Assembly: GCF_000717345.1 (NCBI RefSeq) | Contig: NZ_JNZA01000011.1 | Span: forward strand, 1-64,000 | Direction: 5' to 3' | DNA from: Streptomyces lydicus | GTDB taxonomy: Bacteria; Actinomycetota; Actinomycetes; Streptomycetales; Streptomycetaceae | Length of the DNA stretch: 64,000 nt | Shown: positions 43,783 to 53,906 of the stretch, one piece after another | Position numbering within the stretch: the stretch's first letter is position 1 | Layout: each line of letters opens with the position of its first letter | Program-made: the position numbers and the translations under genes | The notes under the pieces: generated by a model | The model's database searches: none | The model's input: the letters and a program-made list of their open reading frames with translations, nothing else | Told to the model about the DNA's origin: nothing

Positions 43783-43959
43783 ATGGACGCGTTCACCGCA
43801 GGCATTCTGCAGCGCATAGAGAAGACCGAAGCAGATCTGGACCAGGCCCGCGCTACGGGCGATGACTTCCTCGCCGAGGTCGAGCAGGCCGAGCTCGAGG
43901 ACCTGCAGCGACTGGCGAACGAGCACGGTGTGCGCTATGAGGCGGTCAGCAACGCCTGA
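43783..43959 (+). CDS. Small conserved hypothetical protein
   Basis: A 58-residue acidic, helical protein: MDAFTAGILQRIEKTEADLD then QARATGDDFLAEVEQAELED and LQRLANEHGVRYEAVSNA. A strong GAGGGGG ribosome binding site lies six bases before the ATG and a terminator follows, which supports a real gene. The heptad-like spacing suggests a helical hairpin or coiled coil. It sits in the same place beside cutR in other streptomycetes, as far as I recall. Function unknown. Confidence 0.75.
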   Translation: MDAFTAGILQRIEKTEADLDQARATGDDFLAEVEQAELEDLQRLANEHGVRYEAVSNA

Positions 43960-43981
43960 TCGTTCACGGCGTACGACTCAA

Positions 43982-44013
43982 CGCCCCGGCATCCAGGGGA
44001 TGGTGCCGGGGCG
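43982..44013. terminator. Terminator between convergent genes
   Basis: CGCCCCGGCA pairs with TGCCGGGGCG around a 12-base loop. It lies between the small gene (stop 43959) and the inositol monophosphatase gene (stop 44040) and could serve both. Confidence 0.8.
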
Positions 44014-44039
44014 CTGTCGTGCCCGGAGGCGGGCGGCGG

Positions 44040-44873
44040 TCAGTCGTGCCAGGCGCCGAGCTCGTCCAGTAGCGGCTGGAGCTGCTCGAAGAGGGCCGGA
44101 GAGGCGGCCAGCGTCAGCTCGTGGGAGGCGGACCGTCCGGGGCGGCCGCCGGTGAGGGCCCCGGCCTCGCGGGCGATCAGCGCTCCGGCCGCCAGGTCCC
44201 AGGGGTTCAGCCCCCGCTCGTAGTAGGCGTCGAGCCGGCCGCAGGCGACGTCGCACAGGTCGATCGCCGCCGAGCCGCCCCGCCGGATGTCGCGGACCTG
44301 CGGCAGCAGGGTGCGCACCACCTCCGCCTGGGCGGCCCGGCGCTCGGCCAGGTAGCCGAAGCCGGTGCCCAGCAGCGCCTGGGACAGCTCCGGTGGCGCG
44401 GGCCGGTGGCGGATCGGCTCGTCGTTGCTGAACGCGCCCCGGCCCAGGACGGCCCGGTACGTCTCGCCGCGCATCGGGGCGGCGACGACCCCGACGACCA
44501 CCTCGCCGTCCTGCTCCGCCGCGATGGACACGGCCCAGGACGGCAGCCCGTAGAGGTAGTTGACGGTGCCGTCGATCGGGTCGATGACCCAGCGGATGCC
44601 GCTGGTGCCCGCACTGCTGGCGCCCTCCTCCCCCAGGAAGCCGTCGTCGGGGCGGCGCTCCCCGATGAAGCCGGTGATCAGCTTCTCGGAGGCGAGGTCC
44701 ATCTCGGTGACGACGTCGATGGGGCTGGACTTGGTGGCGGCCACACCGAGGTCGGCGGGCCGGCCGTCGCGGAGCAGGACCCCGGCGCGGTGGGCGGCTT
44801 CCAGGGCGACGTCGAGAAGTTCGTCGTACAGGGCGTCGGTCTGCGCGGCGTCGGTCTGCAGCGGGTCGGGCAC
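44040..44873 (-). CDS. Inositol monophosphatase family protein
   Basis: A 277-residue Mg2+-dependent phosphatase. Metal ligands are visible in FLGEEGAS, WVIDPIDGTVNYLYGLP and LNPWDLAAGALIAREAG. It probably dephosphorylates inositol-1-phosphate (for phosphatidylinositol lipids) or a related sugar phosphate; closely similar enzymes act on histidinol phosphate or fructose-1,6-bisphosphate. The initiation codon at 44873 is ATG. Downstream of the ferrochelatase gene by 42 bases, same strand. Confidence 0.9.
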   Translation of the reverse strand: MPDPLQTDAAQTDALYDELLDVALEAAHRAGVLLRDGRPADLGVAATKSSPIDVVTEMDLASEKLITGFIGERRPDDGFLGEEGASSAGTSGIRWVIDPIDGTVNYLYGLPSWAVSIAAEQDGEVVVGVVAAPMRGETYRAVLGRGAFSNDEPIRHRPAPPELSQALLGTGFGYLAERRAAQAEVVRTLLPQVRDIRRGGSAAIDLCDVACGRLDAYYERGLNPWDLAAGALIAREAGALTGGRPGRSASHELTLAASPALFEQLQPLLDELGAWHD

Positions 44874-44915
44874 GATGCTCCTAGGGTCTGGCGGGAGGGG
44901 GGCGGCGGGCCGGAC

Positions 44916-46070
44916 TCAGGCGGGGGCGTCGGCGACCGGGCCGCGCCAGTCGGCTCCGGCGGCGGCCGGGCGCGGGGCACGCGCCGGGCAGCAGCCGACC
45001 GGGCACAGGTCGTGGCTCGCGCCGAGGGCACCCAGCGCACAGCGCTCCGGGGCGCGGCCCCGCTCGGCTGCCGAGCGCTCCAGCAGGAGCTCGCGGACGG
45101 CCGCGGCGAACCGGGGGTCGGCGCCCACGGTGGCCGACCGGACGACCGGCAGGCCCAGCTCGGCGGCCTTGGCGGTGGCCTCGGTGTCGAGGTCGTACTT
45201 GACCTCCATGTGGTCCGAGACGAAGCCGATGGGGGCCATGACGACGGCGGGGACGCCCGCGGCGTGCCGCTCCTCCAGGTGGTCGCAGATGTCCGGCTCC
45301 AGCCAGGGGATGTGCGGGGCGCCGCTGCGGGACTGGTAGACGAGCTGCCACGGGTGGTCCACCCCGGTCTCCTCGCGGACGGCGTCGGCGATCACGCGCG
45401 CCACGTCGAGGTGCTGGGCGACGTAGGCGCCCCCCGTACCGCCCTCGGTGTGGTCCGCGGGGGTGCCGGAGGTGTCGGCCGCGGCGGTGGGGATGGAGTG
45501 CGTGGTGAAGGCGAGGTGGGCGCCGTCCCGGGCCTCCGCGGGCAGCTCGGCCAGCGAGGCCAGCACGCCGTCGATCATCGGGCGCAGGAAACCGGGGTGG
45601 TTGAAGTAGTGCCGCAACTTGTCGACCTGCGGCACCGGCAGCCCCTCGGCCTGCAGCGCGGCGAGCGCGTCGGCGAGGTTCTCGCGGTACTGGCGGCAGC
45701 CCGAGTACGAGGCGTAGGCGCTGGTCGCGAGGACGGCGATGCGGCGGTGGCCGTCGTTCACCATCGTGCGCAGGGTGTCGGTCAGGTACGGCGCCCAGTT
45801 GCGGTTGCCCCAGTAGACGGGCAGGTCCAGGCCGTTCTCGGCGAAGTCCTTGCGCAGCGCGTCCAGCAGCTCACGGTTCTGGGCGTTGATCGGGCTCACG
45901 CCGCCGAACAGGAAGTAGTGCCGGCCGACCTCCTTGAGGCGCTCACGGGGGATGCCGCGGCCGCGGGTGACGTTCTCCAGGAACGGCACGACGTCGTCGG
46001 GGCCTTCGGGACCGCCGAAGGAGAGCAGCAGCAGGGCGTCATAGGGGCTGGGATCGCGCTGTTCGGGCAT
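44916..46070 (-). CDS. cpfC: Coproporphyrin III ferrochelatase
   Basis: A 384-residue chelatase that inserts Fe2+ into coproporphyrin III in the actinobacterial haem pathway (the gene is often labelled hemH). It has [13 protein letters not shown] at the start, [11 protein letters not shown], the catalytic His in FTTHSIPT, and the metal-site glutamate in [17 protein letters not shown]. Cys in YSGCRQYRE together with [18 protein letters not shown] near the end match the four ligands of the [2Fe-2S] cluster known in actinobacterial enzymes. The last 20 residues are alanine/proline-rich. Confidence 0.93.
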   Translation of the reverse strand: MPEQRDPSPYDALLLLSFGGPEGPDDVVPFLENVTRGRGIPRERLKEVGRHYFLFGGVSPINAQNRELLDALRKDFAENGLDLPVYWGNRNWAPYLTDTLRTMVNDGHRRIAVLATSAYASYSGCRQYRENLADALAALQAEGLPVPQVDKLRHYFNHPGFLRPMIDGVLASLAELPAEARDGAHLAFTTHSIPTAAADTSGTPADHTEGGTGGAYVAQHLDVARVIADAVREETGVDHPWQLVYQSRSGAPHIPWLEPDICDHLEERHAAGVPAVVMAPIGFVSDHMEVKYDLDTEATAKAAELGLPVVRSATVGADPRFAAAVRELLLERSAAERGRAPERCALGALGASHDLCPVGCCPARAPRPAAAGADWRGPVADAPA

Positions 46071-46251
46071 GCCATCGATCCTGCCACCCTTCCTCCGGGG
46101 GCGGCGGGCAGGTCCCGGTGCGGCCGGGGCCCGGCGGGCCGTGCGGCGGTGACGGAAATTCGGGGGCGGCGGGCCCCGGCCGACCCGTAAGCTGTATCGG
46201 CCACATACATTCCTTACCGATTTTCGGTCCTCATCCGGCGGAGCGCCCCCG

Positions 46252-47514
46252 TTGCCCAGTCCCTACCGCGCCCTCTTCGGCCGCCCCGGTACCAGGTCGT
46301 TCTCCGCCGCCGGCCTCCTGGGCCGGATGCCGCTGTCGATGATGGGCATCGGCATCGTCACGATGGTCTCCCAGCTGACCGGGCGTTACGGGCTCGCGGG
46401 CGCGCTGTCGGCGACCCTCGCGCTGTCCGCCGCGGTGCTCGGCCCGCAGATATCCCGGCTGGTCGACCGGCACGGCCAGCGCCGGGTGATGCGCCCGGCC
46501 ACCCTGGTCTCGCTCGCCGCGGTCGCCGGTCTGCTGCTGAGCGCGCTGCAGCGCTGGCCGGACTGGCTCCTCTTCGCCTTCGCGGCCTGCATGGGGTGCG
46601 TGCCGAGCGTCGGCTCCATGGTCCGGGCCCGCTGGGCGGAGCTCTACCAGGGCTCTCCCCGTGAGCTGCACACGGCTTACTCCTGGGAGTCGATCGTCGA
46701 CGAGATGTGCTTCATCGTCGGCCCGATCCTGTCGATCGGCCTGTCCACCGCCTGGTTCCCCGAGGCCGGGCCGCTGCTGGCCGGCGGTTTCCTGGCGGCG
46801 GGCGTCTTCTGGCTGACGGCCCAGCGCGCCACCGAGCCGGTGCCGCATCCGCGGGAGCACCACACCAAGGGTTCGGCGCTGCGCTCGCGGGGGCTGCAGG
46901 TGCTGGTGGTGACGTTCGTGGCGACCGGCGCGATCTTCGGGGCGATCGACGTGGTGACGGTGGCCTTCGCGGAGGAGGAGGGGCACAAGGCCGCGGCCAG
47001 TCTGGTGCTGGCGGTCTACGCGCTCGGCTCGTGTGTGGCCGGTGCCGTCTTCGGGCTGCTGCATCTCAAGGGCCACCCGTCGCGCCGCTGGGTGGTGGGG
47101 GTCTGCGCGATGGCGGTGAGCATGGTGCCGCTCCAGTTCGTGAGTTCGCTGCCGCTGCTGGCGGTCGCGCTCTTCGTCGCGGGCCTGTCCATCGCCCCGA
47201 CGATGGTGACCACGATGGCGCTGGTCGAGGAGCACGTCCCGCGGGCGCAGCTGACCGAGGGGATGACCTGGACCAGCACCGGGCTGGCGGTGGGCGTCGC
47301 ACTGGGCTCGTCGGCCGCCGGCTGGGTGGTGGACGCCGCGGGCGCCGCCCGGGGCTATCTCGTCCCGGTGGCGGCGGGGGTGCTCGCCGCGCTGGTGGCG
47401 TTCGCGGGCTACCGCAGGCTCCGTCCGCAGCCGGTGCTCCCGATGGCGGCCCGCACGGTGGCGGACCTGCCGGAGCCGGCCGCGCAGCGGCAGGGCGAGC
47501 AGAGCGTCGCCTGA
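46252..47514 (+). CDS. MFS transporter
   Basis: A 420-residue inner-membrane protein with 12 predicted helices and the MFS loop [15 protein letters not shown] after helix 2. The TTG at 46252 is the most likely start, with GGCGGAG eight bases upstream. The second half repeats the fold ([20 protein letters not shown]). It belongs to the family of actinobacterial drug or metabolite exporters; the substrate is not predictable. It faces away from the ferrochelatase gene, with which it shares a 181-bp promoter region. Confidence 0.88.
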   Translation: MPSPYRALFGRPGTRSFSAAGLLGRMPLSMMGIGIVTMVSQLTGRYGLAGALSATLALSAAVLGPQISRLVDRHGQRRVMRPATLVSLAAVAGLLLSALQRWPDWLLFAFAACMGCVPSVGSMVRARWAELYQGSPRELHTAYSWESIVDEMCFIVGPILSIGLSTAWFPEAGPLLAGGFLAAGVFWLTAQRATEPVPHPREHHTKGSALRSRGLQVLVVTFVATGAIFGAIDVVTVAFAEEEGHKAAASLVLAVYALGSCVAGAVFGLLHLKGHPSRRWVVGVCAMAVSMVPLQFVSSLPLLAVALFVAGLSIAPTMVTTMALVEEHVPRAQLTEGMTWTSTGLAVGVALGSSAAGWVVDAAGAARGYLVPVAAGVLAALVAFAGYRRLRPQPVLPMAARTVADLPEPAAQRQGEQSVA

Positions 47515-47741
47515 GGCGTACGGCGCCGGTCCGCCCGGTGAAGACCCCGGGCGGACCACCCCGCGCCGATCCTCGGGTTACCGACGGTACGACATGTCCC
47601 GGAGCCGGGTGATTACGGCCGATTCCTCGATCGGGTATTTCCCGTCACCCCCTGTGGAAGGCGCGTCGGTGACTGACATCATGCGCTCACACCAACGGCC
47701 TGCCGCCCGCGGCCGGCCCGCGCTGAGGGAGGGGACGTCAC

Positions 47742-49085
47742 ATGGCAGTCAGCAACGCCGTCCGGGGCCCGGGAGGGCGCGGCTCGGCCACCGGGCCGTG
47801 GCGCAACTGGGCGGGCAACGTCACCGCCCGCCCCGCCCGGAGCGTGACCCCGGCGAGCACCGAGGAACTGGTCGCCGCGGTCCGCGCGGCAGCCGAGGAC
47901 GGCCTGACGGTGAAGGCCGCCGGCACCGGCCACTCGTTCACCCCGGCCGCCGCCACCGACGGGCTGCTGATCCGCCCCGAGCGGCTGACCGGCGTCCGCG
48001 CCGTCGACCGCGCGGCCGGCACGGTGACCGTCGCCGCCGGCACGCCCCTCAAGCACCTCAACGAGACGCTGGCCGCGCACGGGCTGTCGCTGACCAACAT
48101 GGGCGACATCATGGAGCAGACCGTCTCGGGGGCGGCCGGCACCGGCACCCACGGCACCGGCCGCGACTCCGCCTCCATCGCCGCCCAGATCACCGCCCTC
48201 GAACTGGTCACCGCCGACGGTTCGGTACTGACCTGCTCGGCCGACGAGAACCCGGACGTCTTCGCCGCGGCCCGGCTGGGCCTGGGCGCGCTGGGCGTGA
48301 TCAGCGAGCTCACCTTCGCCGTGGAGCCGGAGTTCCTGCTGACCGCCCGCGAGGAGCCGATGGGCTTCGACGAGGTGACGGACCGGTTCGACGAGCTGGT
48401 CGCCGAGAACGAGCACTTCGAGTTCTATTGGTTCCCGCACACCGGCAACTGCAACACCAAGCGCAACAACCGCAGCCAGGGCCCCGCGGCGCCGCCCGGC
48501 CGGGTCGGCGCCTGGATCGAGGACGAGCTGCTGTCCAACGGCGTCTTCCAGGTCGCCTGCGCCGTCGGACGGGCGGTGCCGGCGGCCATACCGGGCATCG
48601 CCAAGGTCTCCAGCCGCGCGCTGTCGGCCCGTACGTACACCGACATCCCGTACAAGGTGTTCACCTCGCCGCGGCGGGTGCGGTTCGTGGAGATGGAGTA
48701 CGCGCTGCCCCGCGCGGCCGCGGCCGCCGCACTGGGTGAGCTGAAGGCGCTGGTGGAGCGCTCGGACTTCCGGATCAGCTTCCCCGTGGAGGTGCGCACC
48801 GCCCCGGCCGACGACCTGGTGCTGTCCACGGCTTCCGGCCGGGACACCGTCTACATCGCCGTCCACATGTACCGGGGGACGCCGTACGAGGCGTATTTCG
48901 CGGCCGCCGAGCGGATCATGACGGCGCACGAGGGGCGCCCGCACTGGGGGAAGCTGCACACCCGCGACGCCGACTACCTCGCCGAGGTCTATCCGCGGTT
49001 CGGCGAGTTCACCGCGGTGCGCGACCGGCTGGACCCGGAGCGCCGGTTCGCCAACGCGTATCTGCGGCGGGTCCTGGGGGCCTGA
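47742..49085 (+). CDS. FAD-linked alditol / D-arabinono-1,4-lactone oxidase
   Basis: A 447-residue flavoenzyme of the vanillyl-alcohol-oxidase fold. The FAD-binding domain (about 30-200) has KAAGTGHSFTPAAATDG, with the histidine that may hold the flavin covalently, and GAAGTGTHGTG. The C-terminal ALO domain ends with GRPHWGKLHTRDADYLAEVY, whose HWGK is typical of the family. It oxidises polyols or aldonolactones with oxygen. An AGGGAGGGGACG ribosome binding site precedes the ATG. A single-gene unit with a terminator behind it. Confidence 0.9.
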   Translation: MAVSNAVRGPGGRGSATGPWRNWAGNVTARPARSVTPASTEELVAAVRAAAEDGLTVKAAGTGHSFTPAAATDGLLIRPERLTGVRAVDRAAGTVTVAAGTPLKHLNETLAAHGLSLTNMGDIMEQTVSGAAGTGTHGTGRDSASIAAQITALELVTADGSVLTCSADENPDVFAAARLGLGALGVISELTFAVEPEFLLTAREEPMGFDEVTDRFDELVAENEHFEFYWFPHTGNCNTKRNNRSQGPAAPPGRVGAWIEDELLSNGVFQVACAVGRAVPAAIPGIAKVSSRALSARTYTDIPYKVFTSPRRVRFVEMEYALPRAAAAAALGELKALVERSDFRISFPVEVRTAPADDLVLSTASGRDTVYIAVHMYRGTPYEAYFAAAERIMTAHEGRPHWGKLHTRDADYLAEVYPRFGEFTAVRDRLDPERRFANAYLRRVLGA

Positions 49086-49100
49086 CCGACGACGACGGCC

Positions 49101-49134
49101 GCGGCCCGGCGCCCCGGGAGGGGCACCGGGCCGC
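49101..49134. terminator. Terminator between convergent genes
   Basis: GCGGCCCGG/CCGGGCCGC plus an inner GCCCC/GGGGC make a long stem with one mismatch and a GGGA loop, 15 bases after the oxidase stop and 38 before the end of the opposing gene. Confidence 0.75.
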
Positions 49135-49172
49135 GCCCGTCGCGGCTCCGCCCGGCGGACGGAGCGCCCGGG

Positions 49173-50306
49173 TCAGGGAGCGCCCGGGCCCGGGGCCTCC
49201 GCCTCGGGCTGCTGACTCTGCTGACTCTGCTCGCTCTCCTGGTCACCGCTGCCGGCCGAGCCGTCACCTGAGCCGGTGTCGCCGCTGCCCGTCGAACCGC
49301 TCGGGGAGGGATTCGGGGACGGCGAGGTGTCCGGGTCCGGCGACGTGCTGCCGCCGTCGGACGGCGTGGGGGTCGGCGTCGGGGTGTCCTTGCCCTTGCC
49401 GGTGCCGCTGTCACCGGACGGGCCCGGGTCGGGGCGGGAGCCGTCGCCACTGCCCTGCCGGCCGCCGTCACCCGGCGTGTGGCCGGTTCCGGGCGACCGC
49501 GGGGTGCCGGGCTGGTGCCGGCTCGCGCTCCCCGTCTGGGTGAGGTTGCCCAGCGTGGTGCCCTTCGCGCCGCTCGGCGTCTGCCCGGTCATCAGCTCGG
49601 CGGCGGTGACCCCGCCCATGGCGAGGACGAAGACCGCGAACGCGCCGAGCGCCGGCCGCCGCCAGCCACGCAGCCGGGTGCCGTACTTCGTGGCGCTGAG
49701 TTCCTCGGGACGCCCGGTCACGGGCAGCACCGTGGTGGCGTCGGCCCCCGGGTGCGCCGCGGGCGCGTCGGCCGGGAGGGCGGCCGCCCGGCCCAGTGCC
49801 ATGGTCCGCTCGTCGAGGCGCGGCACCAGCTGGGTCCGGTCCGTCGGGTGGGCGCCGGCCGGATCACGGCGCCGGGCCTGTTCGGCCCGCGGGATCAGCT
49901 GGGTACGGGTCGCGTCGGGCCCGGGGGTCCGGGCGGCGACGGCGGTGACACGGTCCTCCGTGCCCTGCTTGTCGAAGGTCGGCAGCACCATCGTGGGCGC
50001 GGCCGGCCGGTTCTGCGGGGTGGTGGATCGAGAGCGGGAGGAGGAGCGGCGAGGCTTCGGCCTGGTGGTGACCGAGACCTCCTTGATCTGTTCGCCGGTG
50101 CGTCGGAAGAGGTGCTGGAATATCGAGCCGCCGGTCGTGGCCACGACACTGACCAGACCTGCGCCGATGATGGTTCCGTACACACCGAGCTGTCCCGCGA
50201 GGTACGCGGCCGCGGCCGCGGCGAGCGCACTGCCGGCCACCTGAGCGACGCTCAGGTCGATCCGCTTCTCCTTCTTTTTCGTAGCGGTTTCGGTTTCTTC
50301 GTCCAT
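49173..50306 (-). CDS. Membrane protein with low-complexity extracytoplasmic tail, unknown function
   Basis: A 377-residue protein in three parts. Residues 18-60 are hydrophobic (VAQVAGSALAAAAAAYLAGQ, VYGTIIGAGLVSVVATTGGS), residues 65-215 are basic and proline-rich, and a membrane helix lies at about 222-240 (LGAFAVFVLAMGGVTAAEL). The last 120 residues are almost only Gly, Ser, Pro, Asp and Thr, with TPTPTPTP and SPSPNPSPSG runs, and are probably outside the cell or in the wall. No enzyme motif is visible. It is common in streptomycetes next to sepH. Confidence 0.75.
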   Translation of the reverse strand: MDEETETATKKKEKRIDLSVAQVAGSALAAAAAAYLAGQLGVYGTIIGAGLVSVVATTGGSIFQHLFRRTGEQIKEVSVTTRPKPRRSSSRSRSTTPQNRPAAPTMVLPTFDKQGTEDRVTAVAARTPGPDATRTQLIPRAEQARRRDPAGAHPTDRTQLVPRLDERTMALGRAAALPADAPAAHPGADATTVLPVTGRPEELSATKYGTRLRGWRRPALGAFAVFVLAMGGVTAAELMTGQTPSGAKGTTLGNLTQTGSASRHQPGTPRSPGTGHTPGDGGRQGSGDGSRPDPGPSGDSGTGKGKDTPTPTPTPSDGGSTSPDPDTSPSPNPSPSGSTGSGDTGSGDGSAGSGDQESEQSQQSQQPEAEAPGPGAP

Positions 50307-50803
50307 CTCCTACCTTTGATAGCCCCTTCGATCCATCTTGCATGGAGAAGTGACCAATTGGCGGAGCCTTTAGTTCCGAATCTGGGGAATCTGTGAAACT
50401 CGCCACCTGCGTGCCTGGTCGAGAGGTCGACAAGACGACCGACCTCCGTTGCTCGCCCAGAAGTTCGGCGGCGCGGCGGTCCACCTCAGTGGCCCGAATG
50501 GAGTACTGTGGCGAACCCTGGCCCCGGTTCCCGTCCGGCTGCCCGGAACCCACGGGAGGGGCCCTGAAGGCGGCACTCGCCCCGGGGCGCCGCCGCTCGG
50601 CACGGGTGTTCGGCGACAGGGCAAGCGGCATGGTCACTGAGCGTTGCAAACTGGTAACCGTGTCATAACGGCGTTTGAGGGCCAAGCCTCGACACGCCGG
50701 GCAACTCGGCAATGTTGTGGCAGGCTGCACCCGGGCAGGCCACACTCGACTAGCGGAAGCAGCGACGCACGTGACGTCGGCAGGCACCACCCGGGAGGTC
50801 CCC
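50307..50803. other. Divergent intergenic region upstream of sepH
   Basis: About 500 bases with no supported gene; small frames in it lack ribosome binding sites. It must contain the promoters of sepH and of the membrane-protein gene. A TTGCAA-17-CATAAC-like pair near 50643-50670 could be a promoter for sepH. Confidence 0.4.
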
Positions 50804-51865
50804 ATGCCCGAACTGCGTGTCGTGGCCGTCTCCAACGACGGCACACGGCTGGTGCTCAAAGCTGCGGACAGCACCGAGTACACGCTTCCGATCGACGAAC
50901 GGCTGCGCGCCGCCGTCCGCAACGACCGCGCACGCCTCGGCCAGATCGAGATCGAGGTCGAGAGCCACCTGCGCCCGCGGGACATCCAGGCGCGGATAAG
51001 AGCCGGCGCCTCCGCGGAAGAGGTCGCCCAGCTCGCCGGCATCCCGGTCGACCGGGTGCGCCGCTTCGAGGGCCCGGTGCTCGCCGAGCGCGCGTTCATG
51101 GCCGAGCGGGCCCGCAAGACCCCCGTACGGCGCCCCGGTGAGAACACCGGTCCGCAGCTCGGAGAGGCGGTCGCGGAGCGGCTGCTGCTGCGCGGCGCGG
51201 ACAAGGAGAGCGTCCAGTGGGACTCCTGGCGCCGGGACGACGGCACCTGGGAAGTACTGCTGGTCTACCGCGTCGCCGCCGAACCGCACTCGGCGAGCTG
51301 GACCTACGACCCGCCGCGGCGGCTGGTCCAGGCCGTGGACGACGAGGCCCGGGCGCTGATCGGCGAGACCGACGACACGCCCGAGCCGAGCTTCCCGTTC
51401 GTACCGCGCATCGCACGGCTGCCGCGCGACCGGCCGCTGGACCGCACCCTGGACCGGCAGAACTCCGAGCGCAACGCGCCGTCCGGCGGCGAGGAGAGCG
51501 AGCCGCGGGGCACCGAGGAGACCGTCGGTGAGCGAGAGCGCGAGCGGGATTCGCTGACCAGCCTGCTGGAGGCGGTGCCGAGCTTCCGGGGCGACATGGT
51601 CGTGCCGGAGAGCACCAAGGCGCCGCAGAGCGATGAGGAAACCGAGGTCGAGGTCGAAGAGCCGCCGGCCCCGGCGGCCAGCGCCGGCGCGGGCTCGGCG
51701 TACGCCGATGTGCTGATGCCGCGGGCGGTGGCCGGCCACCGCGACCGGCTGACCGGGACGACCGACCGGCAGGCGGAGGCGGACGGCGTACGGCCCGGAC
51801 GCCGGGCGGCCGTGCCCAGTTGGGACGAGATCGTCTTCGGCACCCGGCGGAAGAAGCCGGAGTAG
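50804..51865 (+). CDS. sepH: Cell division protein SepH
   Basis: A 353-residue protein. The ATG at 50804 follows GGGAGG by five bases; the longer frame is not needed. Residues 1-170 form the DUF3071 domain: MPELRVVAVSNDGTRLVLKA, LRPRDIQARIRAGASAEEVA (an HTH-like element), IPVDRVRRFEGPVLAERAFM and WDSWRRDDGTWEVLLVY. A long acidic, disordered tail ends in a short basic motif, FGTRRKKPE. SepH binds FtsZ through the conserved N-terminus and helps form Z-rings during growth and sporulation. Confidence 0.93.
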   Translation: MPELRVVAVSNDGTRLVLKAADSTEYTLPIDERLRAAVRNDRARLGQIEIEVESHLRPRDIQARIRAGASAEEVAQLAGIPVDRVRRFEGPVLAERAFMAERARKTPVRRPGENTGPQLGEAVAERLLLRGADKESVQWDSWRRDDGTWEVLLVYRVAAEPHSASWTYDPPRRLVQAVDDEARALIGETDDTPEPSFPFVPRIARLPRDRPLDRTLDRQNSERNAPSGGEESEPRGTEETVGERERERDSLTSLLEAVPSFRGDMVVPESTKAPQSDEETEVEVEEPPAPAASAGAGSAYADVLMPRAVAGHRDRLTGTTDRQAEADGVRPGRRAAVPSWDEIVFGTRRKKPE

Positions 51866-51888
51866 CGGCCGGCTCCCCGCGAGACCCT

Positions 51889-51928
51889 CCGTCCGCCCGC
51901 CCCCTGCTTCCAGGGGGCGGGCGGACGG
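51889..51928. terminator. Terminator between sepH and the sulfurtransferase gene
   Basis: A perfect 18-bp stem (CCGTCCGCCCGCCCCCTG and its complement) with a CTTC loop lies between two convergent genes, 23 bases after the sepH stop. Confidence 0.88.
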
Positions 51929-51953
51929 CGTCGTACGGGGCCCTGACGGGGGC

Positions 51954-52802
51954 TCAGCCGGGCTGCGGGCCGGTGGCGACCGGGCGGGCCGGGTCGGCGG
52001 TCCATTCGCTCCAGGAACCGACGTACAGGGCCGCGGGGACCCCGGCGACGGCGAGGGCCAGGACCTGGTGGGCCGCGGAGACCCCGGAGCCGCAGTAGAC
52101 GCCCACCTCGGCGTCCGCCGTGGCGCCCAGCGCGGCAAACCGCTCGGCCAGCTCGGAAGCGTCCCGGAAGACCGTGCCGCCCTCGGCGACGTTCTCGGTC
52201 GTGGGCGCGGACACCGCGCCCGGGATGTGGCCGGCGACCCGGTCGATGGGCTCGACCTCACCGCGGTAGCGCTCGCCGGCGCGCGCGTCGAGCAGCACAC
52301 CGCGGCGGGCCAGCGCGGCCGCCCCGTCCGCCGTCAGCAGCGGCAGCGCACCGGGCGCCGGGGTGAAGTCCCCCGCCTGCGGGGCCTCCTTGTCGGTGCT
52401 CAGCTCCTTGCCCGCGGCCTGCCAGGCGGCCAGGCCGCCGTCCAGCACCCGCACGTCGGGGTGCCCGCTCCAGCGCAGCAGCCACCAGGCCCGGGCCGCC
52501 GCCCAGCCCTGGCCGCCGTCGTAGACGACGACGGGACGGTCCGCGCGGACGCCCGCGGCCCGCATCGCGCCGGCGAAGACATCGAGGTCGGGCAGCGGGT
52601 GACGGCCGGCCGCCCCGGGCGGTCCGGCCAGCTCGCTGTCCAGGTCGACGTAGACCGCGCCGGGCAGATGACCGGCCTCGTACACCGGGCGGCCGGGCGG
52701 GCCGCCGAGCTGGTAACGGACGTCCAGGAGCACCGGCGGGGTGCCCCCGGCCAACTCGCTCGCGAGTTCGGTAGCGGTGATGATGGCATTCATGGGACTC
52801 AT
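51954..52802 (-). CDS. Tandem-rhodanese sulfurtransferase
   Basis: A 282-residue protein with two rhodanese domains. The N-terminal one (about 10-130) is structural; the C-terminal one has the catalytic loop VYCGSGVSAAHQV, whose CGSGV form is that of 3-mercaptopyruvate sulfurtransferases rather than CRKGV thiosulfate enzymes. It moves sulfur from a donor to thiol acceptors or cyanide. The first ATG (52802) and one three codons later (52793) are both possible starts. Confidence 0.9.
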   Translation of the reverse strand: MSPMNAIITATELASELAGGTPPVLLDVRYQLGGPPGRPVYEAGHLPGAVYVDLDSELAGPPGAAGRHPLPDLDVFAGAMRAAGVRADRPVVVYDGGQGWAAARAWWLLRWSGHPDVRVLDGGLAAWQAAGKELSTDKEAPQAGDFTPAPGALPLLTADGAAALARRGVLLDARAGERYRGEVEPIDRVAGHIPGAVSAPTTENVAEGGTVFRDASELAERFAALGATADAEVGVYCGSGVSAAHQVLALAVAGVPAALYVGSWSEWTADPARPVATGPQPG

Positions 52803-53051
52803 CCTTGCGTAGCGGTGACTACGTACAGAAGGCGGGTGCCCACCCTCCGTATGACGCAGTTACGCCCCGGCGTAACGTCGCCGAAACGGGTGGGAAACAT
52901 CAAAACGGGCATTCTCCCCCGTGAACGGGCCGTGGACGGCGCGGCCGGGGCGCGCACCAGGTCACCGGGTGCGAGCATCTGCTCAAGACCCCCACCCGTA
53001 CCGCACCTACCGCACATGGTCGGGCCCCCGACGCTCCGAGGAGAAAGTGCA

Positions 53052-53837
53052 ATGACGACCGAGGCCGCGACCCGGCGGATGTCCGGCGCGCCCTGCTGGG
53101 TGAGCCTCCTGGCCCACAGTCTGTCCGCGACGCAGGAGTTCTACGGCGCGCTGTTCGGCTGGGAGTTCCGCCCGGGACCGCAGCATTTCGGTCCGTACTC
53201 CCGGGCCTACCTCGACGGCCGGGAGGTCGCCGGCTTGGGCGAACTGGCGCCCGACCGCGATCTGCCGGTCGCCTGGACCACCTATCTGGCCAGCGACGAC
53301 GCCGATATGACCGCCGAGCAGATTCGTTGCTGCGGGGGGACGGTGGGCGTCGGGCCGCTGGACGCGGACGCCAACGCGGGACGGATGGCGATCGGCTCCG
53401 ACCCGCAGGGCGCGATCTTCGGCGTCTGGCAGGGCAGGTCGATGATGGGCACCGCGGTCACGGGTGAGCCCGGCACGCCGGTGTGGAACGAGCTGATCAC
53501 CCAGGACACTGCCTCCGTCGGCCCGTTCTACGAGCACGTCTTCGGTTTCGAGGCGGAGCCGCTGGCCCCGGCGGGCCCGACGGACCTGGACTATCTGACG
53601 CTGCGTCTCAAGGGCCTGGCGGTGGTCGGCATCCACGGCGTGGGCAGCGCGCTGCCGCGCGACCGCGGCCCGCACTGGATGACCTACTTCGCCGTCCCCA
53701 ACGCCGATGCGGCCGCCCGTCGGGTCACCGAACTGGGCGGCCGGGTCCTGGACACCGCGCACGACTCCCACCACGGGCGGCTGGCGACGGTCGCCGACAC
53801 CGAGGGCGCGATCTTCTCGATCATCGAGCAGGGCTGA
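53052..53837 (+). CDS. VOC-family protein (two glyoxalase-like domains)
   Basis: A 261-residue protein with two vicinal-oxygen-chelate modules, about 12-120 (PCWVSLLAHSLSATQEFYGA, GAIFGVWQG) and 138-258 (VWNELITQDTASVGPFYEHV, GAIFSIIEQ). A GAGGAGAAAG ribosome binding site precedes the ATG. Proteins of this form are often annotated as hydroxylases or glyoxalases, but the pattern of metal ligands is not clear enough to name a reaction. It is a single gene between opposite-strand neighbours. Confidence 0.88.
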   Translation: MTTEAATRRMSGAPCWVSLLAHSLSATQEFYGALFGWEFRPGPQHFGPYSRAYLDGREVAGLGELAPDRDLPVAWTTYLASDDADMTAEQIRCCGGTVGVGPLDADANAGRMAIGSDPQGAIFGVWQGRSMMGTAVTGEPGTPVWNELITQDTASVGPFYEHVFGFEAEPLAPAGPTDLDYLTLRLKGLAVVGIHGVGSALPRDRGPHWMTYFAVPNADAAARRVTELGGRVLDTAHDSHHGRLATVADTEGAIFSIIEQG

Positions 53838-53906
53838 GCGCGGACGCCTCCCCCGGCCGGCAGCGGATGCGCGGGCGGCCGGCCCCGGGCGGCGGCGCCG
53901 GCGTCT